64,000 bases of DNA from Akanthomyces muscarius (GCF_028009165.1 NC_079242.1:3348001-3412000), one strand, 5' to 3'. Positions 21,316 to 34,608 are shown, counted from the first letter of the stretch. Numbers and translations: made by a program. Notes: generated by a model not told the origin, from the letters alone.

Positions 21316-23024
21316 ATGCTTGCAGCCCGTGCCCTTCGCGGGCCTCAGTGGTATCGATATGCCGCAACGCGACGAGCATACTCGGTGTCTATTCAAGGAG
21401 ACAGACCTGCCCGTGTCAAGACCATCGCAGATCTCAAAGAATTCCAGTCAGCCCAGCCTGTCTCAGACGTCCAGGTCTGTGGCTGGGTGAGGTCGGTTAG
21501 GAAGAGCGCCGGCGTTCGGTTTGTCGATGTGACAGACGGTTCTTCCATGCGCCCAGTTCAGGCCGTGGTCGACAAGTCACTTGCTACAGAGTTTGTCCGC
21601 CTGCATAATCGTCTCAATGCGTACCAGCTGCTAACCACACACTGCAACGCAGCATCCGCCCAGGCTCGGCAGTCCGCTTTCTTGGAACCTGGAAAGACGG
21701 GTCCGAGATCAAGCACAGCCAACCGGCTTCTTCCACCGAGGAGTTGCCCATGTCTGAACCAGCTGCGTATGAACTCCAAGTTCAGCAAGTCGACATTCTA
21801 GGTTCTTCAAATCCGCAGGTAGGAAGCTTGTCACGGTGCACTCGTCACTGAAAAACATGTTCTCATTCAACCCTCCAGACATATCCTATACAAAATAAGT
21901 ATCAAACTCCCGAAAGTTTGCGGACAATCTCACATCTGCGATCTCGCACCCCGATGAATAGCACCCTTTTGCGCTTTCGCTCTGACGCCACTGCCCTTTT
22001 GACGCAGTTCTTCTTTCGCGAGCAGTTTCAGCAAACACATCCACCTATCATTACCTCATCAGATTGCGAGGGAGCTGGAGAGGCTTTCATGGTGCAGGCC
22101 GCTGGCAAAGGTCATTTCTTTAGAGACCCCAAGTACCTCACAGTGTCGACGCAGCTGCATCTCGAGTCTTTAGCCCAAGCCCTCGGCGATGTTTGGACAT
22201 TGTCTCCTACCTTTAGAGCCGAAAAGAGCGACACATCTCGGCATCTCAGCGAATTCCAAATGCTAGAGGCAGAGATGAGCTTCGTGAATAGCATGGATGA
22301 TGTCATGGACCTGGCCCAAAGGATGCTCGTGTCGCTCACAACCGGTCTAAAGGACCTTCGTGCAGCCAAAGAGCTAGAATACAATAGACTGGACGCCAAG
22401 GAACGTGCCGAGAAGCTGGCCTTTGAGGATCTCGAGAGTGCCGAGGTCCTCACACGCCGGTGGAACGGCATGATGACAACAAAGGCATGGCCAAGGCTCA
22501 CATACACGGAGGCTATTGAGCTGCTGCAACCGGTAGCGGATCAATTCGACCATAGACCTGTGTGGGGTGCTGGACTCCAGTCAGAGCACGAAAAGTTTCT
22601 TGCCGAAAAGATCGGCTACGACGAAGCAAACGATGCTTACCTCCCCATCTTTATCACACAGTACCCTCGCGAGATCAAGGCTTTCTACATGCTCAAAGCG
22701 ACCGAATCGCCGGCCCAAGGCCAAACTGTCGACTGCTTTGACCTCCTGGTGCCCGGTCTCGGCGAGCTTGCGGGAGGCTCCATGCGCGAGCATCGCTTGC
22801 CGGAGCTGGAGGAGAGCATGAGGTTACACGGGTTACCTGTGCCTAATCCCCGCCAACCCGGAAGCAACAACCTCTCTTGGTATCTGGACTTGCGGCGATG
22901 GGGGTGCCCACCGCACGGCGGCTTCGGACTCGGCTTCGACCGACTTCTCAGCTACCTCACTGGCGTCACCAACGTTCGTGATGTGGTACCCTTTCCACGC
23001 CATTTCGAACGCTGCGACTGTTGA
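21316..23024 (+). CDS. Mitochondrial asparaginyl-tRNA synthetase
   Basis: Exons 21316-21590, 21653-21818 and 21879-23024; introns GTTTGT...GCTAAC...CGCAG (62 nt) and GTAGGA...CTCCAG (60 nt). The product is 528 aa. The N-terminus MLAARALRGPQWYRYAATRR is arginine-rich and lacks acids, a typical mitochondrial presequence. The OB-fold anticodon-binding domain follows (VQVCGWVRSVRKSAGVRFVDV ... ATDIRPGSAVRFLGTW). The class II catalytic core shows motif 1 around FFREQFQQTHPPI, motif 2 as LSPTFRAEKSDTSRHLSEF, and motif 3 as GGFGLGFDRLLSYLTG. It ends in NVRDVVPFPRHF, normal for AsnRS. Best matched to yeast Slm5. Role: charging mitochondrial tRNA-Asn. The start was chosen because the presequence begins there and frame and length fit. 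Confidence 0.93.
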
Positions 23025-23908
23025 GAAGGGCGATCCAAAAGTTTGTGCCGTAAGAGTAATTTTGTCGCCAAAGGGGTCCGGTGCGGTGCCATCTCGGCAT
23101 GGTGTCTCGTCACACGCGATGACAGTCTGGCAGAGCGCTTCCACGATGTTGTGCTCGTCTAGTGTTGCCTGACTCGGGAAATGCTTCCGTTGCTTCTTTC
23201 GGCTACACAGTCGAACGCCGCGCCGGGGCGAAACCCACGTGGCGCTCTGGGCTTTTCTGCTCGTGCGACCAACCTTGTCAAGACTACCCAAATATGGCAG
23301 TAGGCACGAAGTACACTGCTGTATGGAGTATATTACCTCCCCCCGGTTTTGGTCATCACAGCGTGATTCCGCGGTATTGACCGCGCAATGGCCGGACCTG
23401 GGTTATTCAAGAACACAAAGGGCTTGTGCTGACGATTCTCAGAGGCACATCTTTGGAATAGGATGCGGCGCGCGTGTCATGTAACACGTTGTATCTATAG
23501 TGTTTTTATTATTGTCAAGGACGGAAAAGGCGAAGTGGTGGCAATGTATACTGGATTTGATTGAGCTGGGGCTAAACGCATAGAAAACCGCCCGCAGTGT
23601 GTTACTTTTTCTAAACGAAACATGACATCATTTTTTTCTCTCTCTCTGCTGACTTTTGCTACTCATTACATATCGAACGTCGTCTTCACGAAGCAGTGCC
23701 GCATCTGAAGAAGCGCACGGCTGGTAGAAGCCAGTACGCTGTCGTACTAATCAGTACAATGTCGTTGTAGTCGGTATTCAGCCTATTACTACAATGAACC
23801 GCTGTGATTCGCATGATTTTCTATCGTAGATATCAACCGCTCTAATTATTGTACATGCCTTTTCCCGCATCCCTCCCCAAAAGTTACATTTTCCTTGTCC
23901 CCCCATCT
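23025..23908. other. Convergent 3' region between mt-AsnRS and cft2
   Basis: Contains a short (TC)n/T-rich tract near 23630-23650 and three short direct repeats of the type GTACTAATCAGTAC / GTACAATGTC around 23730-23770. Nothing codes convincingly. Confidence 0.45.
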
Positions 23909-26900
23909 TCATGCGCCGGCCACCACGGCCAAGTTGTCGTAAATGGCCCTCTTGACCTCGTGCAGCGTGCTCCTCCGGCCTGCGACCGGCAGGCCCACGC
24001 TCTCCACCTCGACCTGGCCCTCGGCCGTCTTGCGCACGACGACGGCGCCGTCGACGACGAGCATGCCCTCGCCGCGAAACTCGGCCGCGTGGCCCGCGCC
24101 CTGCATCGCGCGCCGCAGGTCCGCGAGGCGCAGGTCGCCCACGTGCAGCGGCGGCGCGGCCGTGCGCGCCACCGCCGCGAGGCTGGCCGTCACCACGTCG
24201 AGCGTCGGCATGACGCCCGGCGCCGCGGCGACCACGGCCGAGTGCGTCGTCGTGAGCGCCAGGGAGTCGCTCGTCTTTTGGCGCTTGTTGGCCGCGTCTT
24301 CGTCTTCGGCGTCTTCGTTTGTGGTTCCACTGCCGGCGGCGGCGGCAGCAGCGGCGGCGGCGGCGGCGAAGAGCTGCCCAGAGACGGTGACGATGCCCAG
24401 GCCGCGCACGTTTTGCCACTTGAGCTTCTTGACGAGCGAGTCGGCCAGCTTGACGACCCAGGCGCTCGTGTCGACGCTGGCGTCCACGATGGCGCCGATT
24501 TCGGGTGTGTAGACGTCGGCACTGCTGCCGGCGCCCTTTTCGCCGCCCCCAGCAGCATCGGCACCGAGGATGGCGCGGCAGTCCTGCGCCAGCGCCAACG
24601 TCTCCTCGCGCGTGCCCGCAGTGAGGATGAGCTTGCGCGGCTGGATGAGCGGAATCAGCATGTTGAGACTGCGCTTGTCGTGCAGGCCGGCAAAGTCGAC
24701 GTAGGCGATGCGCAGGTTGACGGCGACGGTTTCTGTGGTGTAAATCAGCTTGCAAGGGCCGTCCGGCTCGTCGGTCTGGACATCCTCGGCGGCATCCAGT
24801 TCGTCCGGCTCAAAGCCATCCTGCATGCCCGTCATGTTGCCGTCCTCGCCGCCGTCGCCTGCAAACGCGCCACCGGCGACGCCTCTGCCAAGCTGCGGCT
24901 TCTTGTTGGCGCCGGCGCCTTGGACATCGTCCCACTTGCGCTTCTTGCCCAGGTTTTCATCATCGGCAGCGGCATTCGGGCCGTCGACGGCGTCGTCTTC
25001 TTTCTCTTCGGCGCGGAGATAGTCTTCTGGCCGAATCAGCTCGCCAAAGTCGTCGTTTCTCTTTCTGCGCACCGCAATGGGGAAAGATCGTTCACGGCCG
25101 CGTTTCCCGCGTGAGTCGAAATCGTAGACTCCCTTCTTCTTGATTAATATGCTAATACCGAGATCCTCGTCTTTGAGAACCACGTTCTTGCGGCCCGCTT
25201 GGCCAAGAGCAGCGGACACATTCAGTGCCTTGCCTTGTTGCTGGCCGTCCTCGTCTTCCGAGTCTGACGAGGATTCTGAGGATACATCGTCGACGACGTC
25301 GGCAGATGCCTCCATGCCGTCGGCGCCGACGGTCTGCTGTGTAGCCTGGAGCTGCCGTTGTGTGGCAAGCCATTGTTGATATGCGGTCAACTCCTCGCCT
25401 TCTAGGGGCTCACGCTTGGCATCGCGAATCTCCAAGTCATAGCCGCCTGTGTTGACGTACTCGATAACGTCGCCTGTTGTCGTTTGTTCTGTAGCAACTC
25501 CGTCCTTGCGCTCTTTCCACAGGCTCCATAGCGTTCTGGCTATGGATGGGCCGCTTTCTTGCGCCAGGCCAGGCTTATCGGTGAGGACCACAACATTGTT
25601 CGGATCCGACGCCAGGCCTCGGAGCAGATCTTTAGAGAATCCCCAATCCATGCTAGTATCGCTCGCTAGAATCACACGCCCATGCGACTCGTCATGATGC
25701 ACAACCGTCGAGAGAAGCTTTGCGATTTGTGCTTTGCGATCCAGCAGACGCATAAATCTAAAATCAAACGGACCACCAACCTTCCTGTCGCTGGCTCCAT
25801 TCGTCTTCTTCTGGCCTTCCGCAAAGGCCTCGAACTCTTGTACGATGCTGTCATCCATCCACTCTAGCATACTCCGTGCGTAGCGCATGGTACTCGCCAT
25901 ATTTCGACCTGCCAAGTAGAGCTTTGCAGCTTTTAAAACGCCATTTACCGATGTGGAATCTGTCCGCCATGCGTGTTCTAGTAGATATGCCAGCTCGAGC
26001 ACGCGCGCACTCGAGTCTACCGGGATCAAGACGGTGCCGCCCTTGACGACCGCCGCCTTGATCGTTTCGAGCAGCTGCTCGTCGCGCTTGGTGCGACCGC
26101 CGGCCTGCGCATTCCTCTCCGCACCGCGACTGCTGCAGATCAGTGCCGTCGGCTTGCGCAGCTGCTCAATGACCTGCGCGCCACCGCCGCCGGCGCCGCC
26201 CAGCCAGGCCGCGCCCGCAAAGACATTCTCCCTCGCCTGGTTCCAGTCGACGGCGTAGACGATGGACTCGAGCCCGTGCTGGATGTGCCAGATGGTACCG
26301 CCGAGCGTGTGGCCCGAGTTGTAGGCGGTGATTGTGAGACCGTTGAGCGGCGGCGAAAAGGGCGACGGCAGCGGTTGGTGCGGCTGCGAATACTTGAGCG
26401 GCTGGATGAGGGAGAAGTAGCGCGCAATCTCTTCAGTGTTCGGGGACTGCAGGAGCAGGTTGTGCGCTGCCGCTGTCGTTTGCGCGTAGGCATAAACGGA
26501 CGCGGAGAGCGCAGACGGCGGGATTGTTGTGGCCGCAGCGGGGGTCGACGAGTAGAGGTCCTGCGTGAGGGTACGGCCGAGGTCGATGACGGGTCGAGTC
26601 GCGTAGACGGGGATGCGCGTGAAGAGGGGGATGTTCTTGCAGCAGTGTGCGTAGGCGGCGAGGTGGGAGGCGGTCGCATGCGTCAGCAGGATGAGGGAGA
26701 GGGTCGGGACTTGTCTGCCGTGGACTGTTTAGCAATAGCTTTGGGGAGAGGAGCTTTTTCGCGAAGATGCCTACTTTTCCAGCTCCTCGAGCTTGGCCAC
26801 GTCGAATGATTCGTCCCACCCGAGGTCTACGAGCACCTTGACGCCACCATCGAGCTCCAGCAGGGACTGCGATGCCAGCGACTCGGACTGCGCACCCTGG

Positions 26901-26920
26901 AGGGAGCAAAACGTGAACAT
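23909..26920 (-). CDS. cft2: Cleavage and polyadenylation factor subunit Cft2 (CPSF100)
   Basis: Exons (minus) 26920-26775 and 26714-23909; intron 26715-26774 (GTAGGC...GCTAAACAG...GGCAG), phase 2; the product is 983 aa. The metallo-beta-lactamase fold starts at MFTFCSLQGAQSESLASQSL. The position of the zinc-binding HxHxDH motif reads THATASH (residues 60-66), so the metal site is degenerate. That is expected for the non-catalytic CPSF100 branch as opposed to Ysh1/CPSF73. The beta-CASP part includes ITAYNSGHTLGGTIW, SIVYAVDWNQARENVF and KGGTVLIPVDSSARVLEL. Further on lie acidic and Lys-rich linkers and a C-terminal domain containing a run of about twelve alanines (near residue 830). Role: scaffold of the mRNA 3'-end processing complex in the nucleus. 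The 3' half is very GC-rich. Confidence 0.95.
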
Positions 26921-28368
26921 TGTTGCGGTGGGGGAGCCCGCAGGCGTCGCCAGAGGCGATTCGAATTGATTGTTTGCGATTCGTCTTTATCCGGGCTGTC
27001 TAGTGCATGTCACGTCATCGTATGCGGGATTGGCGGACTAGGAGGTGTCATGGAAGCACGGAGAAGAGAGCAACTAGTGGGCAAGCCCGATGGTGACAAT
27101 CCTAATGTGTCGTCGCTATGAAGGCCTTCAATGAGAGCCGCGACATTAAGTGTAGCTTGATTGCTGGTCCAGCGCGGCGCGACAGGCCGGAACAACTATG
27201 CAGCGGGGCCCGTGCTACGCCTTTTTCTACCAACACAAAGTAGCCTACCCGGTAGTGATTAATCGAATGGGCCACCGCGGGAATAACAAGCTTGGAGCTG
27301 CTTCAGATGTTGGCCTGGCAAAGGCAACACCAGTGAAATTCTTAAATTAGATCTATTAGGAGCGAGAACTATGTCTACACACACTGAGGAGCGGGAAAAG
27401 CATTCCTTACATCCGATTGCAGTGTCGCAGCGTCACAAAGTAAAAGGCAGGCGACGTGTCAAAGTTGGCCTCGGGAGCACCACGAGATTTCTGGTTTTCT
27501 TTGTCCATTCAACACACAAGCGATGAGAACTTTACCATCTTATGTAAAGTCATGATTCTTCTGTTCAGCCGCGTTTGCATGTCGCACGCTTTCCATTTTT
27601 ATGGGTTAAAGTTATGTGGCTTGACGCCGGCCCCTGCGTGAACAAGATCCGATTCAGCTCCTCTCGCGGCTACGTCGAGAATCTGGCAATATATATGACG
27701 ACTCGTCGCCTTGTGACGGCCTAGTGTCATCTTTTTCTCAAATTTTAGCTTTGCATGTGGCGGTGCTCCATGTGGCTGGGTTATTATTGTTCTAGACTAC
27801 GTTCGCGGCTGAAGCAGAGTTCACAGAGGCAAAAGCCGTCATGTACGGGTTAGGATGCGTCTGAACAAGTATGAAGACGGTAAATGTTGAAGATGTTTAT
27901 ACAATCTAGCTCAATTGTGAGTTTGGTAGAAGAGGCATCGCCAGAACTTTATCATAGACCTAAAGCTCTTCACATGTACAAAGAAAATCACGGGTTTGGT
28001 TTTGATTTCAAGCCAAAGGGGTGCAGTCTGCACAATCACCTCACGAGGAAAGTTATGACTTTGCACGTGCGCATGCCCATCAACGTAAGAGACCATATCT
28101 TGCCTGGTTACACCGAAGACAGAGTCCGATATTGGTCGGAGTATTACGCAAGACGTGCTTAATCACAGGCGAGATGTGTTTGTACAACAAGTAGTTAACT
28201 TGATTCACAATGTCTATATACGAATGACTTGAGGATATCAAGATCCCAAGCAACATAATCAATCAGCCAAATCAGGAGGCGGCTTAGCGCACCTTTCTGA
28301 TGAACAATCCCAAACGCTACGCTATGCTAGTACAAAAGACAAAAGTGAGGAATATAAAAATAGAATGT
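26921..28368. other. Intergenic 1.4 kb, cft2 upstream / pac2 downstream
   Basis: A 92-codon open frame at 27884-28162 (+) has no family signature and I do not call it. TTAAAGTTA at about 27605 is one base off the WOPR-domain consensus. The rest is featureless. Confidence 0.45.
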
Positions 28369-29664
28369 CTATACGCAGAATCGGCGGTCAAGCATTCTAA
28401 GCGCTCGCGTATCCTCGTTGCCACAGAGCTTATCGACGCTCATGATGCTGTTGTTCCTAGGACTGCTGTGTCCGCTGACGCTGCCAGACTCGCTCGCGGC
28501 AGGAGTAGGATGCAGAATAGAGCTCAGACTGGGGCGGTGGCCATTGATGTTGGGCAGGTCCGAGTTGGCAGTGCGAGGCGGGCTCACACTGGCATGTCTC
28601 GTAGGCGGGGTGCCGGCACCAACCTGGGGAGAGCCAGCGTTGGTCACTGAGTTGAGAGCAGGGAGGGGGCCCTTGCTTAGCGAACCACGGTGGTCGATGG
28701 CAGCCAGAGCATGCTCCTTGTGAGGCAGAGGCTCGTGAGGAGGGGACAGACGGCCAGGGAAGCCCTGGTAAGGCGAGGCAGTCTTGGGAGTGCTGTGCAG
28801 CGGAGGTAGCGAGGCCTCGTAGTGGGCAGGGTATGAGTAGTGTGGAGGGTGGGCGCCGTGAGCGGAAGGGGGAGGAGCATAGCCGGATGGCTGTTGGTGA
28901 GAGTGACGGGCCTGCAGAGGAAGGCCAGCAGGAGCGTAAGGCGCGGCGGTGTAGTGGCTATAAGGGGGCGTGGCAGCAGGTGAAGGAGGCCAGCCGTAGC
29001 CAGGCTGCCCATAGTGGGCGTACGCTTGCTGGTGAGGATGATGCTGAGGAGCAATCATGTAGGGAGGCTGCTGCATGGGAGCGCGGGTCAGGGCAGGAGT
29101 CTGGTTGGCCTCGCCCATGCTGGACTCGGGGTACATGCCCTTGACAGGGACGATGCTGCGCAGGTTGGGATCATTTGTAGGCTGGACCAGCTCGGCCTGG
29201 CCGGACTGGGGGCGAGCATAGTAGGAGATCAGGTGAAGGTGTTGGTTGCTGGAGGTGGTGATGCTAAAGGACTGCTTCATGAGACCGTCGGCCTTGTAGC
29301 GGTAGCCCTCGGGCTCGCCGTCATCGATATCATCGTCGCTAATGCGGCCATCCTTGCCAGCGCGGCGGCCGGTTCCAAAGCCGCCGCCTCGCTTACCCTC
29401 CATCTCTCTGTATGTAAGGAAGCTACCAGAGACGCGGGAAGCGCTCCAGGACTTGCCGTCGGTCCATCTTCGCATGCCGGCTTCTCGCTCGTCCCAGACA
29501 AAGACTGATCCGGAGCGAATCGACTGGCGTTCCTTTTCGGAGAGGCGTCGCTGTACACGAGGGAGCAGGCCTAGACGGCAGGCCTCGAACAGCTTGATGG
29601 CATCGGCGGGCGTCCGTACGTAACCATGGTACGTCTCCATCTTTTCTGAAGGAACAGTTTCCAT
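28369..29664 (-). CDS. pac2: Pac2-type WOPR (Gti1/Pac2 family) transcription factor
   Basis: Single exon, 431 aa, first ATG at 29664; a second in-frame ATG lies seven codons on (METYHGYVRTP). The WOPR domain comes in its usual two parts. The first is YHGYVRTPADAIKLFEACRL followed by LLPRVQRRLSEKERQSIRSG, VFVWDEREAGMRRWTDGKSW and SASRVSGSFLTYREMEG. After a charged linker (GRISDDDIDDGEPEG) comes YRYKADGLMKQSFSITTS and HLHLISYY. The wording is that of Pac2 rather than of Sge1/Ryp1/Wor1. The remaining 260 residues are Pro/His/Tyr/Ser-rich and probably disordered. Known roles of the family: DNA-binding regulators of morphological switching, mating and virulence. The upstream intergenic region is extremely long, see findings. 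Confidence 0.93.
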   Translation of the reverse strand: METVPSEKMETYHGYVRTPADAIKLFEACRLGLLPRVQRRLSEKERQSIRSGSVFVWDEREAGMRRWTDGKSWSASRVSGSFLTYREMEGKRGGGFGTGRRAGKDGRISDDDIDDGEPEGYRYKADGLMKQSFSITTSSNQHLHLISYYARPQSGQAELVQPTNDPNLRSIVPVKGMYPESSMGEANQTPALTRAPMQQPPYMIAPQHHPHQQAYAHYGQPGYGWPPSPAATPPYSHYTAAPYAPAGLPLQARHSHQQPSGYAPPPSAHGAHPPHYSYPAHYEASLPPLHSTPKTASPYQGFPGRLSPPHEPLPHKEHALAAIDHRGSLSKGPLPALNSVTNAGSPQVGAGTPPTRHASVSPPRTANSDLPNINGHRPSLSSILHPTPAASESGSVSGHSSPRNNSIMSVDKLCGNEDTRALRMLDRRFCV

Positions 29665-31238
29665 TGCGTCGTCTGCTGTTCGGGGCAGCAGGGCCTTTTA
29701 TATTGGTTGCTAGGGTCGATAAATTTGTCTTTGTAACAATTTCGGACTTTGATCAGAGGCCGAGGTCGTTTAACTTTGTGGCGTAAAGAAGATTCGGCGA
29801 CAAAGATGACGCCGTCGTCGTAGGAGAGTTTGTGTTAGGCGGTGGAGGTTTCTAATGGCTGAATGTTGTTTGTTTCGCTATAGTTGAGGCAGCAGGCAGG
29901 GTCGTCGAGAGAGGACTAGCGTGGTGATTCCCATTTGAAGAACGGCAGGCGTAGAGAGGTGTGTTTGCAGTTGGTGGTTTGCGTGTTGCTTGGAGTTGAA
30001 GAGGTGGGTGGGTGCGTGGGTGGTATTTGGCTAGACGACGAGAAGACGTTTAAGAGAAGAAGAAGCGAATAGATAGTATACGAGAGATCGAGTTGGAAGA
30101 AGAGAGGGAGGGTTCAGAAGGCGGATCGGCGGCCGAGGAGCGACTGGATATAATATATAATCTGCCTACCTACCTGCCAATGCAAGGTCCCAGGCGAAGG
30201 CCAAGCCAAGCCCAGCCCAGCACAAGGTGGTTTGCGGTGCGGGCACGGCCGTTGGCCAGGATGGGATTGGCATTGGCGCAGGCCGGGGCTTACTTTGGCG
30301 GGCCACCTGTGGCACTAGAGATGCCGTGAAAACCGATCCGCACTGAGTCTGCCCCACGGCACTAAAACTCGTTGTAATTGGAAAGGGAAGCGGCAAGAAT
30401 TTATTAATTATTAAAATCAAATAATACAGAAACTTTGTCCGAAGGGGGGCGTGGCGAAATGAAGCGGCGGGGGGTGCGCCTCTGCCCTCTACCAGTACAG
30501 CGCTCGTTTCCCACGGCGCACTCGCACTTTGCTACAGCGGGCTGTTCAGGGCACTTGCACCCAGACACATCCGCTGAAGCAGCAACGTCGACAATTTACA
30601 GCGCTCACGCCGCCTGTAGGCCCCCCCCCCCCCAAAATGCCCCCGAGCTATCCGTCTGCAAACACGTACCTAGCTAGACCGTACATCATCTGGACATCTC
30701 CGCCAAGTCTACCAGTAGAGATGACGATTCGTCTCCCATAAGCGGTTCTTCGGCTCGCTCTGCTTATTCTCTTGTTAATCTACTTGCCGCTCTCTTGCCC
30801 AAATCCTCCGAAATGGAGCATGAGCCCGCGCCAGTCAGCAAACAAGGCTCAAAAGAAGCGTAGATGGGCCAGCCAGCGAGAAGCAGGGGGCCAGCCAGCG
30901 AAAGCCGCTAGTTAATCAAGGGTGTGTGTCTGGCACTGTTACGGTGGTGGTGGCTCAGGCTCCCTCACACGGAATGGCATGAATCGGCACGCGAAATGCC
31001 CGCATCTTTCTCTCTCTGGCACGCCCTCGCTCTACTCAGCACCGTTACGTCCACCGTCGACAGCAGGGCAGACGAGCAACAGCCAAGCTGCTGCTTCCAG
31101 AAAACAACTAGTGCTCTGTAGCAGCAGCAAGCGTTGCCAACTCAAAAGGCCAAACTCGTCACAGAAACAGGAATCTGCTCTGCCTTTGCATCACCATGTT
31201 ACGGTGGCTCTGCTGGCGCGACCGCGAGGGATGCTTGC

Positions 31239-31270
31239 CTGGTGTGTGCGTGTGCGTGTGCGTGTGTGTC
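31239..31270 (+). repeat. TG / GTGTGC microsatellite
   Basis: Alternating GTGTGC and GTGTGT units in the long region upstream of pac2. Simple sequence. Confidence 0.75.
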
Positions 31271-33488
31271 TGCCAAGAACAGCGACTCGGATGTAGGTGC
31301 CGAGAGCCAAGAGTACCCAAAGACTGACCGTGACGTACTGAGCAAGAGATCGTCACCAAGCCCTAAGTAGGGGTGCGACAGTGCTGAGCGCGAGGGCGAG
31401 CGGGGTGTGTGTCCAGGAACTACTGAGTGCCAGTGCCAGTGCAGATTGCAAGCCATCGACTCAAACTGCTGTGGTTATCAGTCACCATCAGCCGTCATAT
31501 GCTACCTGGTATGCTTCTTCGCAGCCGTCTCTTCCGGCTTTGGTCCGTGACTGTCACATGGACCGTTTACGTTTACGTATCTACGAGCCGTGATACAGAC
31601 AGCGTATCAAACTTTCTGTTTGCAGAGCGGCCTGCATCTGTGTGCTGTACGAGACAGGGCACGCAAAGAAAGAGGCCGAGTTTCTTACAGCACTGATAGC
31701 GGTTCGTCCGCGACTCGCCTCGTGTCATTTGCAATGCTGCCGAACCCAAAGCCAATTGAGTCGGCGGCTGGTCGACGCGCAACTATACAGAAGAAAGAAG
31801 GGGAAAAAAGAATAGAGCACGAGGACTACGGCTGCGTCGGGCAAGCACAAACTCAATGTTCGCGTTACTATCCGTAGAACAAGCCTTATTAGAAACGGGG
31901 TCTTGGCCTTTGCCGCACCCACCAACGGCTGGGAGATGCCGAGTAGTGCATCACAGAACTGCAAGTGTGAAGCAGTACAAGCACCAAGGGGGTGGCAGAG
32001 GGCCGAACGGACGGGCACGGGAAACAAGGCAAAAATTAAGCACAAAAAGATAAGCTGCTAGTTGACCTGCCACGTTTCGATAGGCGCCTGACGCACGTAG
32101 GTTTGAAACCTGGCAGCGAACAAACGGCAAATCGAAAGCGATGCAGGTAGACTCTGACTACGGGCAGGACACCATGCGACACTGGACTCATCATGGAAAG
32201 AGATTAGCTGCGCATGTAGGATTTATAGTTGAATGCATATACACGCAAGATGATCCGAGTACATGCCGATGGCATTATTGACAATTTTGTCTCTCGAGGT
32301 CCCTCCCCGCGGAGCGGAGGTAGATACGCCACAGCACAGCCAGGCAATAAAGAGCGGGAAGAGCGGAATCCCTCTTTTATTTGGCTCGTTTTCGCAACAG
32401 AGTTGAGAGGGTCCCAGCCTGAAGAGCGCGAGAGGGCGAGCGAGCCAGCGAGCCAGCCCAGAAACTAAAAACCCAGAAACAGGGGAGGAGGGGCGCCCAC
32501 CCATTCCCGGGAATAGTAGACTTGGCACGACGAGATACAAGGCACCACCACCAACGGAGTATGGCGGGGACATGTCACTGTTGGGTATAGGACTTCGGGT
32601 GGCCGCGTCCAGGTGTCGGCCGAATCAATTTACCGGGCACGGCTGGGTAACTCTGCTTTGTACCAGCATGTGTGGCTGGCGCCACGCCTGGCCAGCAGAG
32701 GAAAACGGGTGGAGGCTCTGCGGCAGCGCAAGGACACGTACCATTGGAAACGGAGCTCTAGTTGTGAATTTGCGTGTTTGGGCAGCTTTGAAGAAGAAGC
32801 ACAAGGTCTTTTTGAGAGAGATGAGGCGAGTACAAGCCACTGGAGGACAGCGGATACAGTGACTACGGATAGACGATGAAGACGCGACGGCAGAAGAGAC
32901 GAACGGACAAACTACTGGGATCAACCTAGTAAAAAGAGAGAAGAATAAAAAAAGGGCAGGCAGGGGTACGTGCCACAGCCGAGCTAAGCTTATATTTTTC
33001 TTTGTTAAAAAGAGGCAGACAGCAGACGACGAACGGGCTGGGGGGGCTGCTGGTAGACAGAGGCGTTGTGCCTGCTGACATGCGTAGACTGTGCTGGTAC
33101 TGGTAGTACACTGTCTAGAAAGCGCTACCGTTTAGCTGCCTTTCAACGCATCACACTTGACTATCAACTCTCACAGCAAGACACAGCAATCACCGACTTG
33201 AAGACTGGGTTGCTTGATCAATACCGTGGCATATTAAAAATCCGAAGCGGGCAAGCGACAAGACGGCCGATCGCATGCGTGCCAAGACCCCCCCCCCCAT
33301 GGGCGGCCGAGCAAGGCACCGCGCGCCGCGTGCAAGACCACCAAAGACACCGAGAGGGCAGCAGCACCAACCCGCCACCACCGCACCGCAATAGCCTATT
33401 CTCTACTCTAAATTTGGCCAAGACGCCTGTTTTGGCAGCGTGCCGTGTCAGCCGCTGGATAAATCGGCACGGCGAGAAGGGCCTCCCC

Positions 33489-33526
33489 CACACCCACACC
33501 CACACCCACACCCACACACACCCCCA
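33489..33526 (+). repeat. CACACC tandem repeat
   Basis: About five units of CCCACA followed by ACACAC and a C-run. It is not the TTAGGG telomere repeat used by these fungi, so I treat it as a microsatellite. Confidence 0.8.
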
Positions 33527-34608
33527 TGGGCTGACTGCAACAGAAGAAGCCACTAGCGGCTTGGGTTCGAAGCAAGCTTACAGACAAGGTGTGGTGCCGG
33601 CTTCCGCCCCAGGTTTTTATTCATCTTTTATCTTAGTTTGAGTGTTTTTATTATAATTTCTACGATGATGAGAGTGTGAGAGAGGCTGTGTGCGTGTGTT
33701 TTGTACCTGCCGCACTTGGTCGCCTTTTGCGGACATGTAAGAGCACTCGCTGCCGTGAGTAAGCGGCTGCCCATTACTGGTAGACATGCATGCTAAAATA
33801 CCTTTTCTTGCTCTATTGAATACTTTGTCTCCATCGTCAAACCAAACTCATGGGCGGCATCTCTGGCCACCGGATGTGGTTTCATCCCTCTCAACACAGC
33901 CTCCCTCGCCTCCAAGAGCCCATCCCCCTCCAAGAGCTGCAATACAAGATGCAACAAGTTTCTGGCATTCATCTTACTCACGCAAACATCTGGCTCCTTA
34001 TCAGAGAAGATCCCCTGCTTCATTCGGCACCTTTCTCCTTTCCACTCTGCTGCCGCTCTAGCCGGGGGCCTCCCGTGAGAGCCTTATCGCTTCCCTTGTC
34101 GAAAGGGGAACCTTTGGCCTCCCCCGCCCAGCACTATTGAGCGCGGCGGGCGGCATGCAACATACGGATACAAATTGTATATACGGTCCATATAGGTGTA
34201 CGTACTGATGAGGCACAAAATTGTCACTTGACGGGGTAGGTTTGCTATGCATGCACGTCCTTACAGGAATCCGCCCCCCCCCCTAGCCCGCTCATCTCGA
34301 TGATCTAGCGGCCAAACCAAGCTTATTATTAAAAAACCTACCTTCGTACTAGCAGTACCTCACCCTTCACTTTATTACCATGTACAACTCTTCTTGGCAC
34401 AATTCTACCGACGGGGCCAAGGTCCTTTTCTGCAGCACGCGCATGCCGGAGATGCATTCTTTTTTTTTTTTTTTAGTCCTGTCTCGCCTTGTCTTGGACA
34501 ACAAGACGAGACCCCCGATCCCAACCATCGCGTGACATCAAGATCGTCGCACAATCAAAGGACGAAATAAATCAAAAAGTCTTGGCACAAAACAACAACC
34601 ACCACCCC

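Noticed and set aside
27884..28162. 92-codon open frame (MLKMFIQSSS...)
   Set aside because: Length is within chance for this window, no family recognised, and possible donor sites inside it lead to no continuing exon.
33489..33526. Interstitial telomere
   Set aside because: Unit is CACACC, not the TTAGGG/CCCTAA of filamentous ascomycetes; simple microsatellite.
33560..33580. tRNA B-box-like GGTTCGAAGC
   Set aside because: No A box at the proper distance and no acceptor-stem pairing. Other B-box-like strings (about 2540, 11500, 32100) fail for the same reasons.
33066..33641. 191-codon open frame on plus
   Set aside because: Includes translated CACACC microsatellite (His-Thr run) and a poly-Pro stretch from a C-run; no family signature.
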